This document shows, piece after piece, positions 11,480 to 23,528 of a stretch of 64,000 nucleotides of DNA (positions are counted from its first letter, which is position 1; each line of letters begins with the position of its first letter). A program made the translations under genes and the position numbers. The stretch is taken from positions 1,853,001-1,917,000 of the forward strand of contig JAWNZC010000469.1 in the NCBI GenBank assembly GCA_035771165.1, read 5' to 3'. Below the pieces are notes generated by a model that did no database searches, was not told the DNA's origin, and worked only from the letters and a program-made list of their open reading frames with translations. This stretch comes from Paragorgia papillata. Taxonomy: Eukaryota; Cnidaria; Anthozoa; Scleralcyonacea; Coralliidae.

Positions 11480-14419
11480 ACATTGGAAGTATACCACATT
11501 GGAGCCAATAGCACTTGAAATAAAAATTGGAAACAGGAGTATGACAATTCTGGGTATTTACAGACCACCTCGAAATCTAAGTGGTAATTACCAAATAAAA
11601 TTAGAAGAAGAACTAAACAACATTTGCAATTGGGCAGCATTCCATAACAAGACAGTAATATTGTTAGGGGATTTAAATCTTGATAGACTAAAACCAAATA
11701 CAAAGGAGGGGAAATTATTACTTGATATGGAAGAAGAACAAGAATTAGAGTGCTTAATTAATGTACCCACAAGAATTGGAACTAGAGGTGTAAATACATC
11801 ACAGACACTGATAGATATATTACTCACAAATCAACCTGAATTGTTTAGATGTAGTGGAGTAGTTGACCCTGAACTAAGTGACCATAAACTAATCTATGGA
11901 ATATTGAAAGAGAAAGTAAAAGCTCACAAGAACAAGATCATTACCTACAGATGTGTAAAAAATTTTAATGAAAACAAATTTAAAGATCTCAAAAATGCAC
12001 CATGGCAGGTAGGGGAAACTTTAGAAAGTATTGATGATAAAGCTAACTATTGGAGTTTGTTAATGAAAGACATTTTGGACGAACATGCACCTGCACATAA
12101 AATGAGAGTCAGGGATAGAGATGTACCTTACATGACCACTGCCTGGAAGAGAGCTATTCGAGCCAAGAGAAGAGCCTCAAAGAAGTATGAAAAATGCAAG
12201 TCAATGGAAAACCTGGAATTAAAACGAAAGTTGAGAAATGAAGCCACCAAGCAACGACGAAAAGCAATAAAGGATTATTGGTTGAAAAAATCTGAAGCAC
12301 TAAAGTCAAATCCTAGAGATTTCTATAGGACCTTCATGCCATTTCTGGATACAAAGAAGTCTACTCGATGTAAAGAAATACACCTCAAGGAAGCTGGAAA
12401 TCTACTTAAGAATCAGGATGAAGTATCAGAAGTTATGAGTAAATATTTTGCAAATATTGCTGAAGGAATTGGACAAAAAGAAGAGCTGGAGAAAGATGAA
12501 CAGGAATTTGCAAACCACCCTAGTGTACAAAATATTTTAAATCAATCAACAAATGTAGAAGACTTTGGGTTTCGACACCTGGAAGTTACTGAAGTAGAAA
12601 AGGCATTGACACAATTAAACCGAAATAAAGCAAGTGGATGGGATTCAATCTCTCCTAAATTTCTGAAAATTGGTGCTGCAGAACTTTCAATACCTCTCAC
12701 AACACTATACAATTCATGTATTGTACAGGGTGAATGGCCTAATAACTGGAAAAAAGGAGAATGGGTCCCTGTTTATAAGAAAGACGACAAATATTTAAAA
12801 ACGAATTACAGACCAATAACTATACTCCTTTCTGTTAATAAAGTATTTGAATATCTTTTAAGCCAACAAATGTCAGAGAAAATTGATAATCTACTAAGCA
12901 AACGTCTGTCTGCCTATCGTAAACGACACAGTTGTGAGACAGCACTTACAATGATGACAGAACATTGGAGAAAATCATTAGACAATGGAGAGAAAATTGG
13001 CTTACTATCAACAGATATGAGTAAGGCATTTGACTCACTCCACCACCCTCTTATGCTTACAAAGTTGGGGGCTTATGGGTTAAATGAACAGAGTATTGCC
13101 CTACTTCGATCATATTTTAAGGACAGAAGAAACAGAGTTAGATTAGAGCAAGCCACCAGCTCCTGGAAAGTAGTCAGTAGGGGGTGCCCACAAGGCTCAA
13201 ACTTAGGACCACTGCTGTGGAATATCTTCCAGAACGATTTAAGCTACAAAATTAATTCAGAGTTGAACATGTATGCAGATGACCACCAAATTTACGAAAG
13301 TGGGAAGAACATGGACATTGTTAAATCAAAGCTGAAAGAAAGTGCAGACAAAGCTTTGGCATGGTACAAAGAGAATCTTTTAGAGGGAAATCTTGGTAAA
13401 TACCGAACTATGACTTTTGGAAAACAAGATGAAAACATGGAGATTGAAACAAATGGAATTAAGATTGATTCAACTGATTGCATCACACTGTTAGGTGTAA
13501 ATATTGACAATGGATTAAAGTTTAATGAACATATCAGCAATGTATGTAAAAGAGCCAGCCAACGAGTTGGAGTCCTTATGAGATTGAGAAACATGATACC
13601 AACCAGAGCTAAATTACAGTTATATAAAGCAGCTATTTTACCATATCTCACTTATAGTCATATTGTTTGGCACTTTTGTTGTGCAAGCGACAAACGAAAA
13701 CTTGAACGAGTTCAAGAAAGAGCCTTGAGGGCAGTGTTTAATGATAAAGTAAGCACTTATGAAAATCTTTTGAACAAAGCTGATGTGCCCAGCTTACAAA
13801 ACAGGAGATTGCAAGATATAGCAATCTTAATGTATAAGGCAAAACACAATCTCTGCCCTCAATACATATCTGACTTGTTTATGAGCAAGAATACAACCAT
13901 TAATTTAAGAAATGCGGACATTCAAATCCCACGATTTAACACTGTGTCTTATGGAAAACATTCCCTTAGATATTTAGGTGCTAAATTATGGAGTAAGCTA
14001 GATGCTGATATGAAAAGAAGTGCATCATTAGAAATTTTTAAACAAAAAATTCGTAAACAAGTTATTGAAAAACTTATGACTGAAAACTGTCAGAACTGTA
14101 TATTATGCAGTACCTGACACTTACATGTATCTATTATAAGTTGTTTTTGTTTTGTTTGTTTGTTTTGTTTTTTTTTTTGTTTTTTTTGTTGTTTTTTTTT
14201 TTTTTTTTGTTTTTTTTGTTTTGTTTTTTTTTGGGTTTTTTTTTTGGTTTTTTTTAAATCCCATACATATGTATATATATTGTTATTTTAGATTTCTTTA
14301 TATAGATATTTATTTAATTTTAATATACTTATATCTAAATAGTGTCCCCAATTAGTAGACATATAGTCGGCTATGTATTCTTTGACACTGAAATAAAGTT
14401 ATCTATCTATCTATCTATC
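11480..14419 (+). mobile_element. LINE, CR1/L2/jockey group, 5'-truncated
   Basis: Non-LTR retrotransposon copy of about 2.94 kb. It begins inside the apurinic endonuclease domain, encodes a reverse transcriptase, has a T/G-rich 3' UTR (14118-14380), and ends in an (ATCT)n tail at 14400-14419. The TACT at 11476-11479 is repeated at 14420-14423, which fits a 4-bp target duplication. Excising the element restores the reading frame of the minus-strand DUF3504 gene. The uninterrupted frame suggests a recent insertion. Assignment within the CR1/L2/jockey group is from overall RT character only. Confidence 0.8.
11499..14117 (+). CDS. LINE ORF2 fragment: endonuclease C-terminus and reverse transcriptase
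   Basis: 872-codon uninterrupted frame; the opening TTG is not a real start because the element is 5'-truncated. Residues 1-135 carry the end of an APE-type endonuclease (ILGIYRPPR, LLGDLNLD, SDHKLIYG). The reverse transcriptase follows: NKASGWDSISPKFLK (motif 1/2), LLSTDMSKAFDSLHH (motif A), GCPQGSNLGPLLW (motif B) and the catalytic YADD at about residue 592-595. The C-terminal part (ERALRAVFNDK, QNRRLQDIAILMYKAKH) is usual for animal jockey/CR1-group elements. No ORF1 is present. It copies its own RNA at a nicked genomic target. The autonomous element would need the missing 5' part. Confidence 0.85.
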   Translation: MEPIALEIKIGNRSMTILGIYRPPRNLSGNYQIKLEEELNNICNWAAFHNKTVILLGDLNLDRLKPNTKEGKLLLDMEEEQELECLINVPTRIGTRGVNTSQTLIDILLTNQPELFRCSGVVDPELSDHKLIYGILKEKVKAHKNKIITYRCVKNFNENKFKDLKNAPWQVGETLESIDDKANYWSLLMKDILDEHAPAHKMRVRDRDVPYMTTAWKRAIRAKRRASKKYEKCKSMENLELKRKLRNEATKQRRKAIKDYWLKKSEALKSNPRDFYRTFMPFLDTKKSTRCKEIHLKEAGNLLKNQDEVSEVMSKYFANIAEGIGQKEELEKDEQEFANHPSVQNILNQSTNVEDFGFRHLEVTEVEKALTQLNRNKASGWDSISPKFLKIGAAELSIPLTTLYNSCIVQGEWPNNWKKGEWVPVYKKDDKYLKTNYRPITILLSVNKVFEYLLSQQMSEKIDNLLSKRLSAYRKRHSCETALTMMTEHWRKSLDNGEKIGLLSTDMSKAFDSLHHPLMLTKLGAYGLNEQSIALLRSYFKDRRNRVRLEQATSSWKVVSRGCPQGSNLGPLLWNIFQNDLSYKINSELNMYADDHQIYESGKNMDIVKSKLKESADKALAWYKENLLEGNLGKYRTMTFGKQDENMEIETNGIKIDSTDCITLLGVNIDNGLKFNEHISNVCKRASQRVGVLMRLRNMIPTRAKLQLYKAAILPYLTYSHIVWHFCCASDKRKLERVQERALRAVFNDKVSTYENLLNKADVPSLQNRRLQDIAILMYKAKHNLCPQYISDLFMSKNTTINLRNADIQIPRFNTVSYGKHSLRYLGAKLWSKLDADMKRSASLEIFKQKIRKQVIEKLMTENCQNCILCST

Positions 14420-15330
14420 TACTCCACTCGGTTGAAAGCCTTGTGTTCTTCGGGATACGGTCTTCTACTCTTTTGCGAAACTCTTCATCAGGTATTATTT
14501 CAATGCCACGCTTTGTTTTTTCCGTCACGTTGCTTTCTAGTTTTTCCGCTGGCTTCACTGCTCGCAATTCTTCGAATATATCTGGAAAGTCGTTGCCAAA
14601 GTTTACAATTCTAGAGCAAAAGGTACTTTGCGTAATTCGAAATTCGTCATCACTGGACTCGTCCATATTCACTATCACGCATGCATGGCCGATAAATGAA
14701 CAACATATATAGACGAACAAAAAAAATCACTCAGCTCACAAAATATCAAACAATTTGCGTAAAAGCTTTACTAATTAATCCCACAGCTACCCATGGTACT
14801 TGGATTGACAAACAAAACCAACAATAGTCAGTACATATTTTATGACTACAATAATTTTGTGTCAATTATAAAAGAAAACAACTTGCCGTAAGGTAAAATT
14901 AACTCTCTTTCTAGCTCAGGAAAAAAACAGGAAAACTTTAACAAAACCAGTTGAAATAAAACCAATAAACTTCTTTTTGCTAGAATAACAGTAACACCTC
15001 CACAATTATGAACTAAGTCGGTTAGTGACCTCAACCTTGGTCACTACGCTGGTTATTATATAGTATATTTAGTAGTAAATATACACTTTAAACAAATGAA
15101 ACCTTACTTTAGTTTTTAGAAGTTGAATTTTTTTTCTATATTTCTATATTTTATATCAAACATGTAGAAAATTATAATGTTCTGCTAAAACTGTACATTC
15201 AAGAGAATTCAATGACAGAACTGTTTTAAAAATTTTCTTTGTTTTGGTTTAAAATGTTTTTTAAAGTCAATGATGAAGTAAAGGAAAATATGATGAACAC
15301 ATGGAGTAAATGTTTTACATTTTATTTCAG

Positions 15331-15641
15331 GTCGAGGTTGGAAAGAGTCCAACTCCTCGTTTTTGTTTTCGTTAAAAAATAAAGACGACATACCTGCATT
15401 CAAATGCGACGTTCACGACAAGCAACGTGCAATCCTCAGCCATCATAACTACGGACCAACCTTTGGTGGAGGTTGTGATCTCGTCATTGGTGCTAACTCC
15501 AATCTCAATCAAGTATCATACTCCAACCTTGGCTACTCATATCAATTACCCCCAGGATACCAACCTCGCACTGCACAAACCAAATCTCTTCTGGCTGGAA
15601 GTTTCCACTTTACTCCAACTGAAATAGAAGTATTTTACTGA
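15331..15641 (+). CDS. TRIM-TLDc copy B, exon 3 (C-terminal half of TLDc, stop)
   Basis: Acceptor TTTATTTCAG at 15321-15330, phase 1 entry, 103 codons plus stop. It encodes the FLFSLKNKD and GPTFGGG segments and ends FTPTEIEVFY. It is one codon shorter than copy A. The GGG motif is followed by CD rather than HD, and several loop residues differ from copies A and C. Confidence 0.82.
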
Positions 15642-18500
<2,859 letters not shown>

Positions 18501-18509
18501 CAATAAATT

Positions 18510-18610
18510 ACGGTGATGATAATGATACTGGTGGTTATGGAGAGAATAGTGGTGGTTGTGGTAATGGTGGTATGGTGGTAGAGGTGGTAATAATAGTGGT
18601 GGGTAATAAT
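18510..18610 (+). repeat. GGT-rich minisatellite relic
   Basis: Shortened counterpart of the 6083-6545 array, broken at its right side by the segment (about 18611-20375) that carries the DHX16 exon and two SINEs. Confidence 0.7.
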
Positions 18611-18797
18611 AGGAAAATAACCACAGGTTTCACGTCGGTTCTCTACGTGTCCCCCCTTTCGTCAAGGTGGGGCCTACAGTGCGAGTTTTGTCAACGTCAT
18701 AATAATGCATCTTTTTATTCACGGCCCGGGAAGTAAACGTCAATCATTTGGTTTGTACGCTTTTAGAAATAGCATTTTGACAGGCGTTCCATTTGCC

Positions 18798-18960
18798 TCC
18801 CACCCTATTCTTTCTCTCGCTCTTCACCCTATTCTTTCTCTCGCTCTTCACCCTATTCTTTCTCTCGCTCTTCACCCTATTCTTTCTCGTCCGTCCCTCT
18901 TTCCGCCCGTCCGTTCCCTCTTTCCGCCCGTCCGTTCCCTCTTTCCGCCCGTCCGTGCAT
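18798..18960 (+). repeat. Pyrimidine-rich tandem repeats
   Basis: Four copies of a 22-bp unit (CACCCTATTCTTTCTCTCGC and variants) run into three copies of a 20-21-bp unit (CGTCCGTTCCCTCTTTCCGC). It lies about 100 bp upstream of the DHX16 exon. Confidence 0.9.
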
Positions 18961-19057
18961 TAATTTTTATTCTTTGCACGCTGTGAAGTAATCTGTGATC
19001 TATTACAGTACACACACACACGGAAAATATGATCTATTTTTTATTTCCTTCCCCCAG

Positions 19058-19189
19058 GTCTTCGAAATTGAGAACATGTGGTTACTAGAAGTTGCACCTC
19101 ACTATTATAAAGCGAAGGAAATTGAAGACAGTACGAGTCACAAGATGCCGAAAAAGATTGGCGCAACAAAGGAACAGCTACAGATGTGA
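19058..19189 (+). pseudogene. DHX16: Isolated terminal exon of DHX16 (Prp2-type helicase)
   Basis: After a strong acceptor (polypyrimidine tract, CCCCCAG at 19051-19057) 43 codons read [17 protein letters not shown] and KMPKKIG, then TGA and an AATAAA-like signal near 19248. This is the conserved C-terminal tail of DHX16, the spliceosomal DEAH-box helicase orthologous to yeast Prp2, which remodels the Bact complex before the first step of splicing. No other DHX16 exon (helicase core, OB fold) is seen in the window. The exon lies in a 1.8 kb segment absent from the equivalent place after copy A. It is most likely a duplicated fragment; alternatively the gene's other exons lie in an intron larger than the window, which I think unlikely. 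Confidence 0.75.
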
Positions 19190-19380
19190 CGAAAAACTGC
19201 TCAGCTTTCATTGCGTAATTGATGTAAAAATACTCATAATTCAGAAATAATAAAAAATGGCCACCTATGTTCACATAGGTAGACTAATCTTATTTATACT
19301 GGATATAGCTCTATCAATTGTATCTAACTGTTCTCCCTAGAGGTTCAATAAGGGCCATCCCCTAGAGGTCCATCCCTTAT

Positions 19381-19580
19381 TGGTCCAGTGTTACTACAGG
19401 AGGAACCGGAGTTGCCCTGAGGAAACCTGCGATGTTTGGTAGAGTCAAACTAGAAACACTCTTCTCACATGCGGCCAAGGTGAAATTTTAATCAGATAAC
19501 TGAACTGAGCAGGAATCGAACTCTGGTCGCAGAGGTGAAAGGCACGTGCGCTAACCACTGTGCCACCAACACCCCACGCA
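19381..19580 (-). mobile_element. tRNA-headed SINE
   Basis: On the minus strand, 19575 to about 19510 contains an A box (TGGCACAGTGG) and a B box (AGTTCGATTCC) with tRNA-like spacing. It is followed by an unrelated body, which is the layout of a tRNA-derived SINE transcribed by RNA polymerase III. The 3' end is not clearly defined. Confidence 0.6.
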
Positions 19581-19984
19581 TGGGTTTTATTTTGTTAAGT
19601 AATGCTCTTAACTGTATAAACATTGTTGTTTAATATAAGAATGTAACTTTAAGATTAGTTATGACTGGATATTATTATGTATTATTATGACTATGCAACA
19701 AACTTCCTGTTACCATATATGGAAACATATTTAGGTTAATCTGACCAATCATGATGTAACGAAGGAATGTAAAAGACACGCATTCAATGTAAATAATTCT
19801 AATTCTTGTTATGCTTCCACAGTGTGCTTGTCATGTTTTAGAACTAGAAAACGATGACGACAACAACGAATTCAACAATTTACGTAAGCACCTTCGAAAG
19901 TTCGAATTGTACCAAACTTATTACACGAGTGTTTGCATCAGGTTATGTATTACAGAGCAAAGTGAAAACAGGGAGCACGGATGA

Positions 19985-20195
19985 CGTGTGCTGTTAGGGC
20001 GCTGCCTCTCACCAATAGTTAAGCCCAGTTGGACGGGGTTGGACGGGGTTAGTACTTGGATGGATGGGTGACCGTCTGGGAACAGCCCCGTTCTCGAGAC
20101 CCATGTGAGTAGACTTTAGTCGATGTGAGGCGGCTGTATTCGCAGGCTACGGTTTTCCTCCCTCCGTAAAATCAACGGCTAGGGCTTAGCTGGGA
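19985..20195 (+). mobile_element. 5S rRNA-headed SINE, copy 1
   Basis: About 20020-20100 resembles the 3' half of 5S rRNA, including the box C region (TTAGTACTTGGATG, GGGTGACCGTCTGGGAA). It is followed by a body (GGTTTTCCTCCCTCCGTAAA) shared with an inverted copy at 32494-32707. A 5S-derived internal promoter plus a constant tail is the structure of SINE3-type elements. This copy has a 10-bp internal duplication (GGACGGGGTT twice). Confidence 0.7.
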
Positions 20196-20754
20196 TCCAT
20201 GGTCTGAACTGTGTCGTATGGCGGCGCCTCTTTCTCATTTCAACAGTTTGCAAAGCTAACCAAAGCTATTTGTAATCGTTGGCTCGGAAATGCTCGTGAC
20301 ATCACAATAGCCCAACATATTCACCACGTGGTTTTCCAAGAGATTAATAATTTTGAAAATGCTAGAATTGATCAAAAGTGTAAACGCAACAGTAAAAATA
20401 CTTTTCATGTGTCACCATGATGTATAAATGAGATTTAATTCGTTATGCAAGGAATTCACGTCAGTTTCGGCTGTTTTGCTCCTTGGCAAAAGCAAGCGAT
20501 GTTCTCTAGTCTATATATTGTACTCCAGGCTGAGTGTATAGTTAAAAAGATGCAAATATAAACAGGAATATCTACATAGAAAACCAATCACAGCAGGATA
20601 TTTGATAGTTTACCAAGAATCGTATTACCATTTACTGAGAATTCAGAGACAACGACTTCCAACACTTTCGCTTTCCGTCGGCATTGCAGTTTAACTATAA
20701 ACTGAGTATCAACACAAGAAACTACTACACTTTTTGAACAAAACGTTGTCTACA

Positions 20755-21559
20755 ATGGCTACTTCTTCAACCGACGCCGTTCCAGTTGATCAACTAGAAT
20801 CCTTACTGACATGTCCAATTTGCTTGGAAACTTTGAAGGAACCTCGAACATTGCCTTGCTTTCACTCTTTTTGCAAAATCTGTTTAGAGAAATTTGTAAA
20901 ACGCCATCGTGAGGAAGCAGCTGGTAAAGAGATTGAAGTATTCAACTGTCCGACATGTCGGTCAGAATTTAATCTGAAACCAAAAGATGAAGTCGCAGGA
21001 ATGGCGAGCAGTCATTTTATCAGAAATATGTTATCCGTCATGGCGATTCAACCACGAGCAATTAAGGAGAAGTTAGCATCGCGTTGTACAATCTTGGAAG
21101 AAAGTCTGAAGGAAGGCAACGACACATTAGAGTTGATATCAAATGCCAAACAGTCTCTGGAAGACAATGTAAAGAAAGCAAAGAAAGACATCACTCGGCA
21201 GAAAGAAGAAGTTTTAAAAATCTTAACCCAAAAGCTGGAAGAGAAAGCGAAACTGATGATGAAGGAAGTGGACAAGAAATACAAAGAAACTCACGAACCA
21301 CTTGTGGAACAAGAAACCGAAGTGAAACGTCACGTGTATAAAGTAAAAGGTTCTTTCAATCTAGCCAAGAACCTTCTTGAGAAAGGCAGCGATGAAGAAA
21401 TTCTTTCGTCGCAAAAGACGATTGAAGAGAATATAGAAAGAATGAAAGAAGAGCGACCATGGAGTATGAAACCTGTTCATGATGGCAACATTGAATATCA
21501 AAGCACCCCAATCAACGACAATGATGTTACGACGTTCTTGGATAAACTGGGAAAAGTTG
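20755..21559 (+). CDS. TRIM-TLDc copy C, exon 1 (RING and coiled coil, B-boxes deleted)
   Basis: First exon of the third array copy, ATG 20755. The RING finger is complete (LTCPICLETL to FNCPTC, all eight zinc ligands present) and the coiled coil is nearly identical to copy B. Residue 102 joins directly to IKEKLASRC, so 321 bp (107 codons, both B-boxes) are missing without loss of frame. Donor GTTG/GTAAGA follows 21559, phase 1. Joined with 21977-22216 and 28972-29282 it gives 451 residues. RING-coiled-coil proteins without B-boxes can keep ligase activity, so this is a plausible functional variant rather than a pseudogene. Confidence 0.83.
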
Positions 21560-21976
21560 GTAAGATTTATATAACTAAAAAGAAATAAAAATTAACTAAA
21601 GGTAATGTACATGGTACATGTTGTAATTGATTCAACTCTAGATAAAACTTTCACAAGGTCTGAAGTATTTCTCCAAGCCGTACAACATTTCATTATCGTT
21701 CATCATTATTATTCATCATCGAATAAAGACAGTAGAGTCTACAAGCAGGCAAATTATTAACGCTTTGATTATTAACGCTTCGCCTTGGAGATTGTGTCTG
21801 CGAGTTCGCTCCTTCGTCGCTCGCTCACGCCGAGTCCATAGCAAGTGACATTTTTTAACGCGACGTTTTTGATGCAAAGTTTATGCCGTCACCGCTGTGG
21901 CACCGCCCTTTAGAACTGTTTTTGGCCAGCTCGGGCAGGAATGGTTTAATCATATGTAATTTACTTTCTTATCTAG

Positions 21977-22216
21977 CACGTCGTCCTTTTGAATTATGTA
22001 ATACCTCAATTATTTTGAATGGTCATTTTGAATATGGCAAACAAATGGAAAAGTGGTTGGGTGATCAGTTTCAATGGCGTCTTTGTTATCGAGCTGGCAG
22101 AGATGGATGGTGTGCACAACATTTTCACAGATGTTGTGACAATAAGGGACCTACAGTGACATTAGTGAAAGTTGGGGATTATATCTTTGGAGGATATACA
22201 GACCAGAGCTGGGCAG
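21977..22216 (+). CDS. TRIM-TLDc copy C, exon 2 (N-terminal half of TLDc)
   Basis: Acceptor at 21975-21976, donor GGGCAG/GTATGT after 22216, phase 1 at both ends. It encodes FQWRLCYRAGRDGW, HFHRCC and GGYTDQSWAG. It is four codons shorter than copy B at its start, where copy B has an extra ATVP segment. Confidence 0.82.
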
Positions 22217-23369
22217 GTATGTTCTTAAATTCAAAATTGTTCAAAAATGTTTCAACACAATACTATAAAACAGAGTTGGGACTGACTTCGTATTAGGGAC
22301 AGTGCCATTAGGGAGAGGGGTGCAGTTAAAAAAAGAAAAAAGTAAATAATGACATTGGCCTACTGAGGTGCATTGCAGACAAATTTACCCACAAGCCTCG
22401 GTATAAATAGAAAGATTTCAAAATTGGTAATTGTTGTTGCCATTGTTCCCCCACGTATCATGAACTCACAGAAACTTTATATAAGAAGAACACGAAAGTG
22501 CAGGCCAACAGACTCGCCATTTGCTGGAATAAAAAATATCTTACCGAACAGCAACTCTCCTGACAGTCTACCACTTGCAACCACACACAACATGAAGTTA
22601 AGAAACCAGAATATTACTCAGTAACAAACTACGTGCAATGGACAGCCATATCATTTTATATCTAGTTTAGCCATAGTCAATCGAGATATGGTCTGGAAAC
22701 TCAGCAACAGCATAGGTTGCAGCACAACATTCAAAAAGTCATAAAAGTATTTTCTATTATAGGCCAAAATATTGATATTTTTGTAAAAATGAAAAATGCA
22801 GCGACTTCCTGATAGTTTAGTATTCAAGTTTGAATCAGGACCACACATGATAATTTAGAAAAAATATTAAATTTGCACAGTCAAAATGAAAATACCTTCC
22901 CACTTCCACTTCTGTAGTTGGTTGTGTATTACTGTATTTCTGTAGCCGCTACTGAAGCATGAGGAAAGTCTAGTGATAAAAGTCACCAATTCTTGATGTA
23001 TATTCGTCTGTTGGTATCAATTTGGGATAAATATCCATTGTATTATGAATAAATGCCATTTAAAGCTAAATTATACTATGTTATATGTACAGTTTTCCAA
23101 AAAAATATTTCTCATGCTTCGGTAGTGGCTACAGAAATACAGTAATACACAACAAACTACAGAAGAAGAAGTGGGAAGGTATTTCCATTTTGACTATAAC
23201 AATAAAATAATTTAGAGTAGTGAAAAAAATAATTATAATAGTATATTTAATTGTAATTACAGCATATTAGTATATTTAGTAGTAAATATACACTTTAAAC
23301 AAATGAAAGCTTACTTTAGTTTTTAGAAGTTGAATTTTTTTTCTATATTTCTGTATTTTATATCAAACA
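22217..23369 (+). other. Left part of intron 2, copy C
   Basis: Collinear from about 22700 with intron 2 of copies A and B. The first 480 bp differ from copy B. No exon is seen; the frame at 22373-22624 has no recognisable domain. Confidence 0.65.
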
Positions 23370-23391
23370 TGTATGGGGGCTCAGGCGGGAA
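23370..23391 (+). other. Target duplication and primer-binding site of the gypsy element
   Basis: TGTA (23370-23373) is the left copy of a 4-bp target duplication; the right copy is 28804-28807. The element begins at once with TGGGGGCTCAGGCGGG. The initial TGG is the usual start of an LTR-retrotransposon primer-binding site, so the internal region abuts the flank and no 5' LTR is present. Confidence 0.7.
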
Positions 23392-23528
23392 ACGTATACG
23401 TTAGTGTCTCGGGAAACGTATACGTTAGTGTCCGGGGAATTTCATTCAAATCAAAGTTCGGTAACTTTTGATTTTTTTTTTATTCGGAGGTAAATTTCGA
23501 ATTTGTGTGAGCTCAGCTATTTGATAAA

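Larger units (their letters stand above)
11037..14666 (-). pseudogene. DUF3504 (KIAA1958/QRICH1/Crypton-type) gene, split by a LINE
   Basis: The minus-strand gene starts at ATG 14666 (MDESSDDEF) and reads through to RIPKNTRLSTEWS at the LINE boundary (14424). It resumes on the other side of the LINE at 11475 with MSVWREWAEERNAL, LNYWLSRFV, then LYNLCCGIQRY, LDAEMKRLTSLGVG and LWSKGLLGD. These motifs belong to the DUF3504 family, which is derived from the tyrosine recombinase of Crypton transposons (seen in KIAA1958, QRICH1, ZMYM2-4). The coding sequence is collinear across the LINE, so the LINE hit an open gene. Further damage is an in-frame stop near 11302, a 2-bp frame break near 11280 and truncation after LLGD near 11040, so the catalytic half is missing. 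Confidence 0.7.
10661..15063. mobile_element. Composite insertion carrying a DUF3504/Crypton-like gene
   Basis: Intron 2 of copies A and C reads straight across this point (CATATTAG then TATATTTAG), so 10661-15063 is an insertion. It contains a near-perfect palindrome at 10747-10873, a minus-strand gene for a DUF3504-type protein, and a LINE that later inserted into that gene. The right end has a hairpin (TAGTGACC...GGTCACTA, 15024-15047). Possible short similarity exists between its two ends, but I could not define clean terminal repeats. Whether it is a Crypton (tyrosine-recombinase transposon) or a transposed host-type gene is unresolved. Confidence 0.6.
8942..15330 (+). other. Intron 2 of TRIM-TLDc copy B
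   Basis: Collinear with intron 2 of copies A and C except for insertions: about 105 bp near 9440-9545, a MITE at about 10303-10630, and a 4.4 kb block at about 10661-15063. Canonical GT...AG ends are present. Confidence 0.75.
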
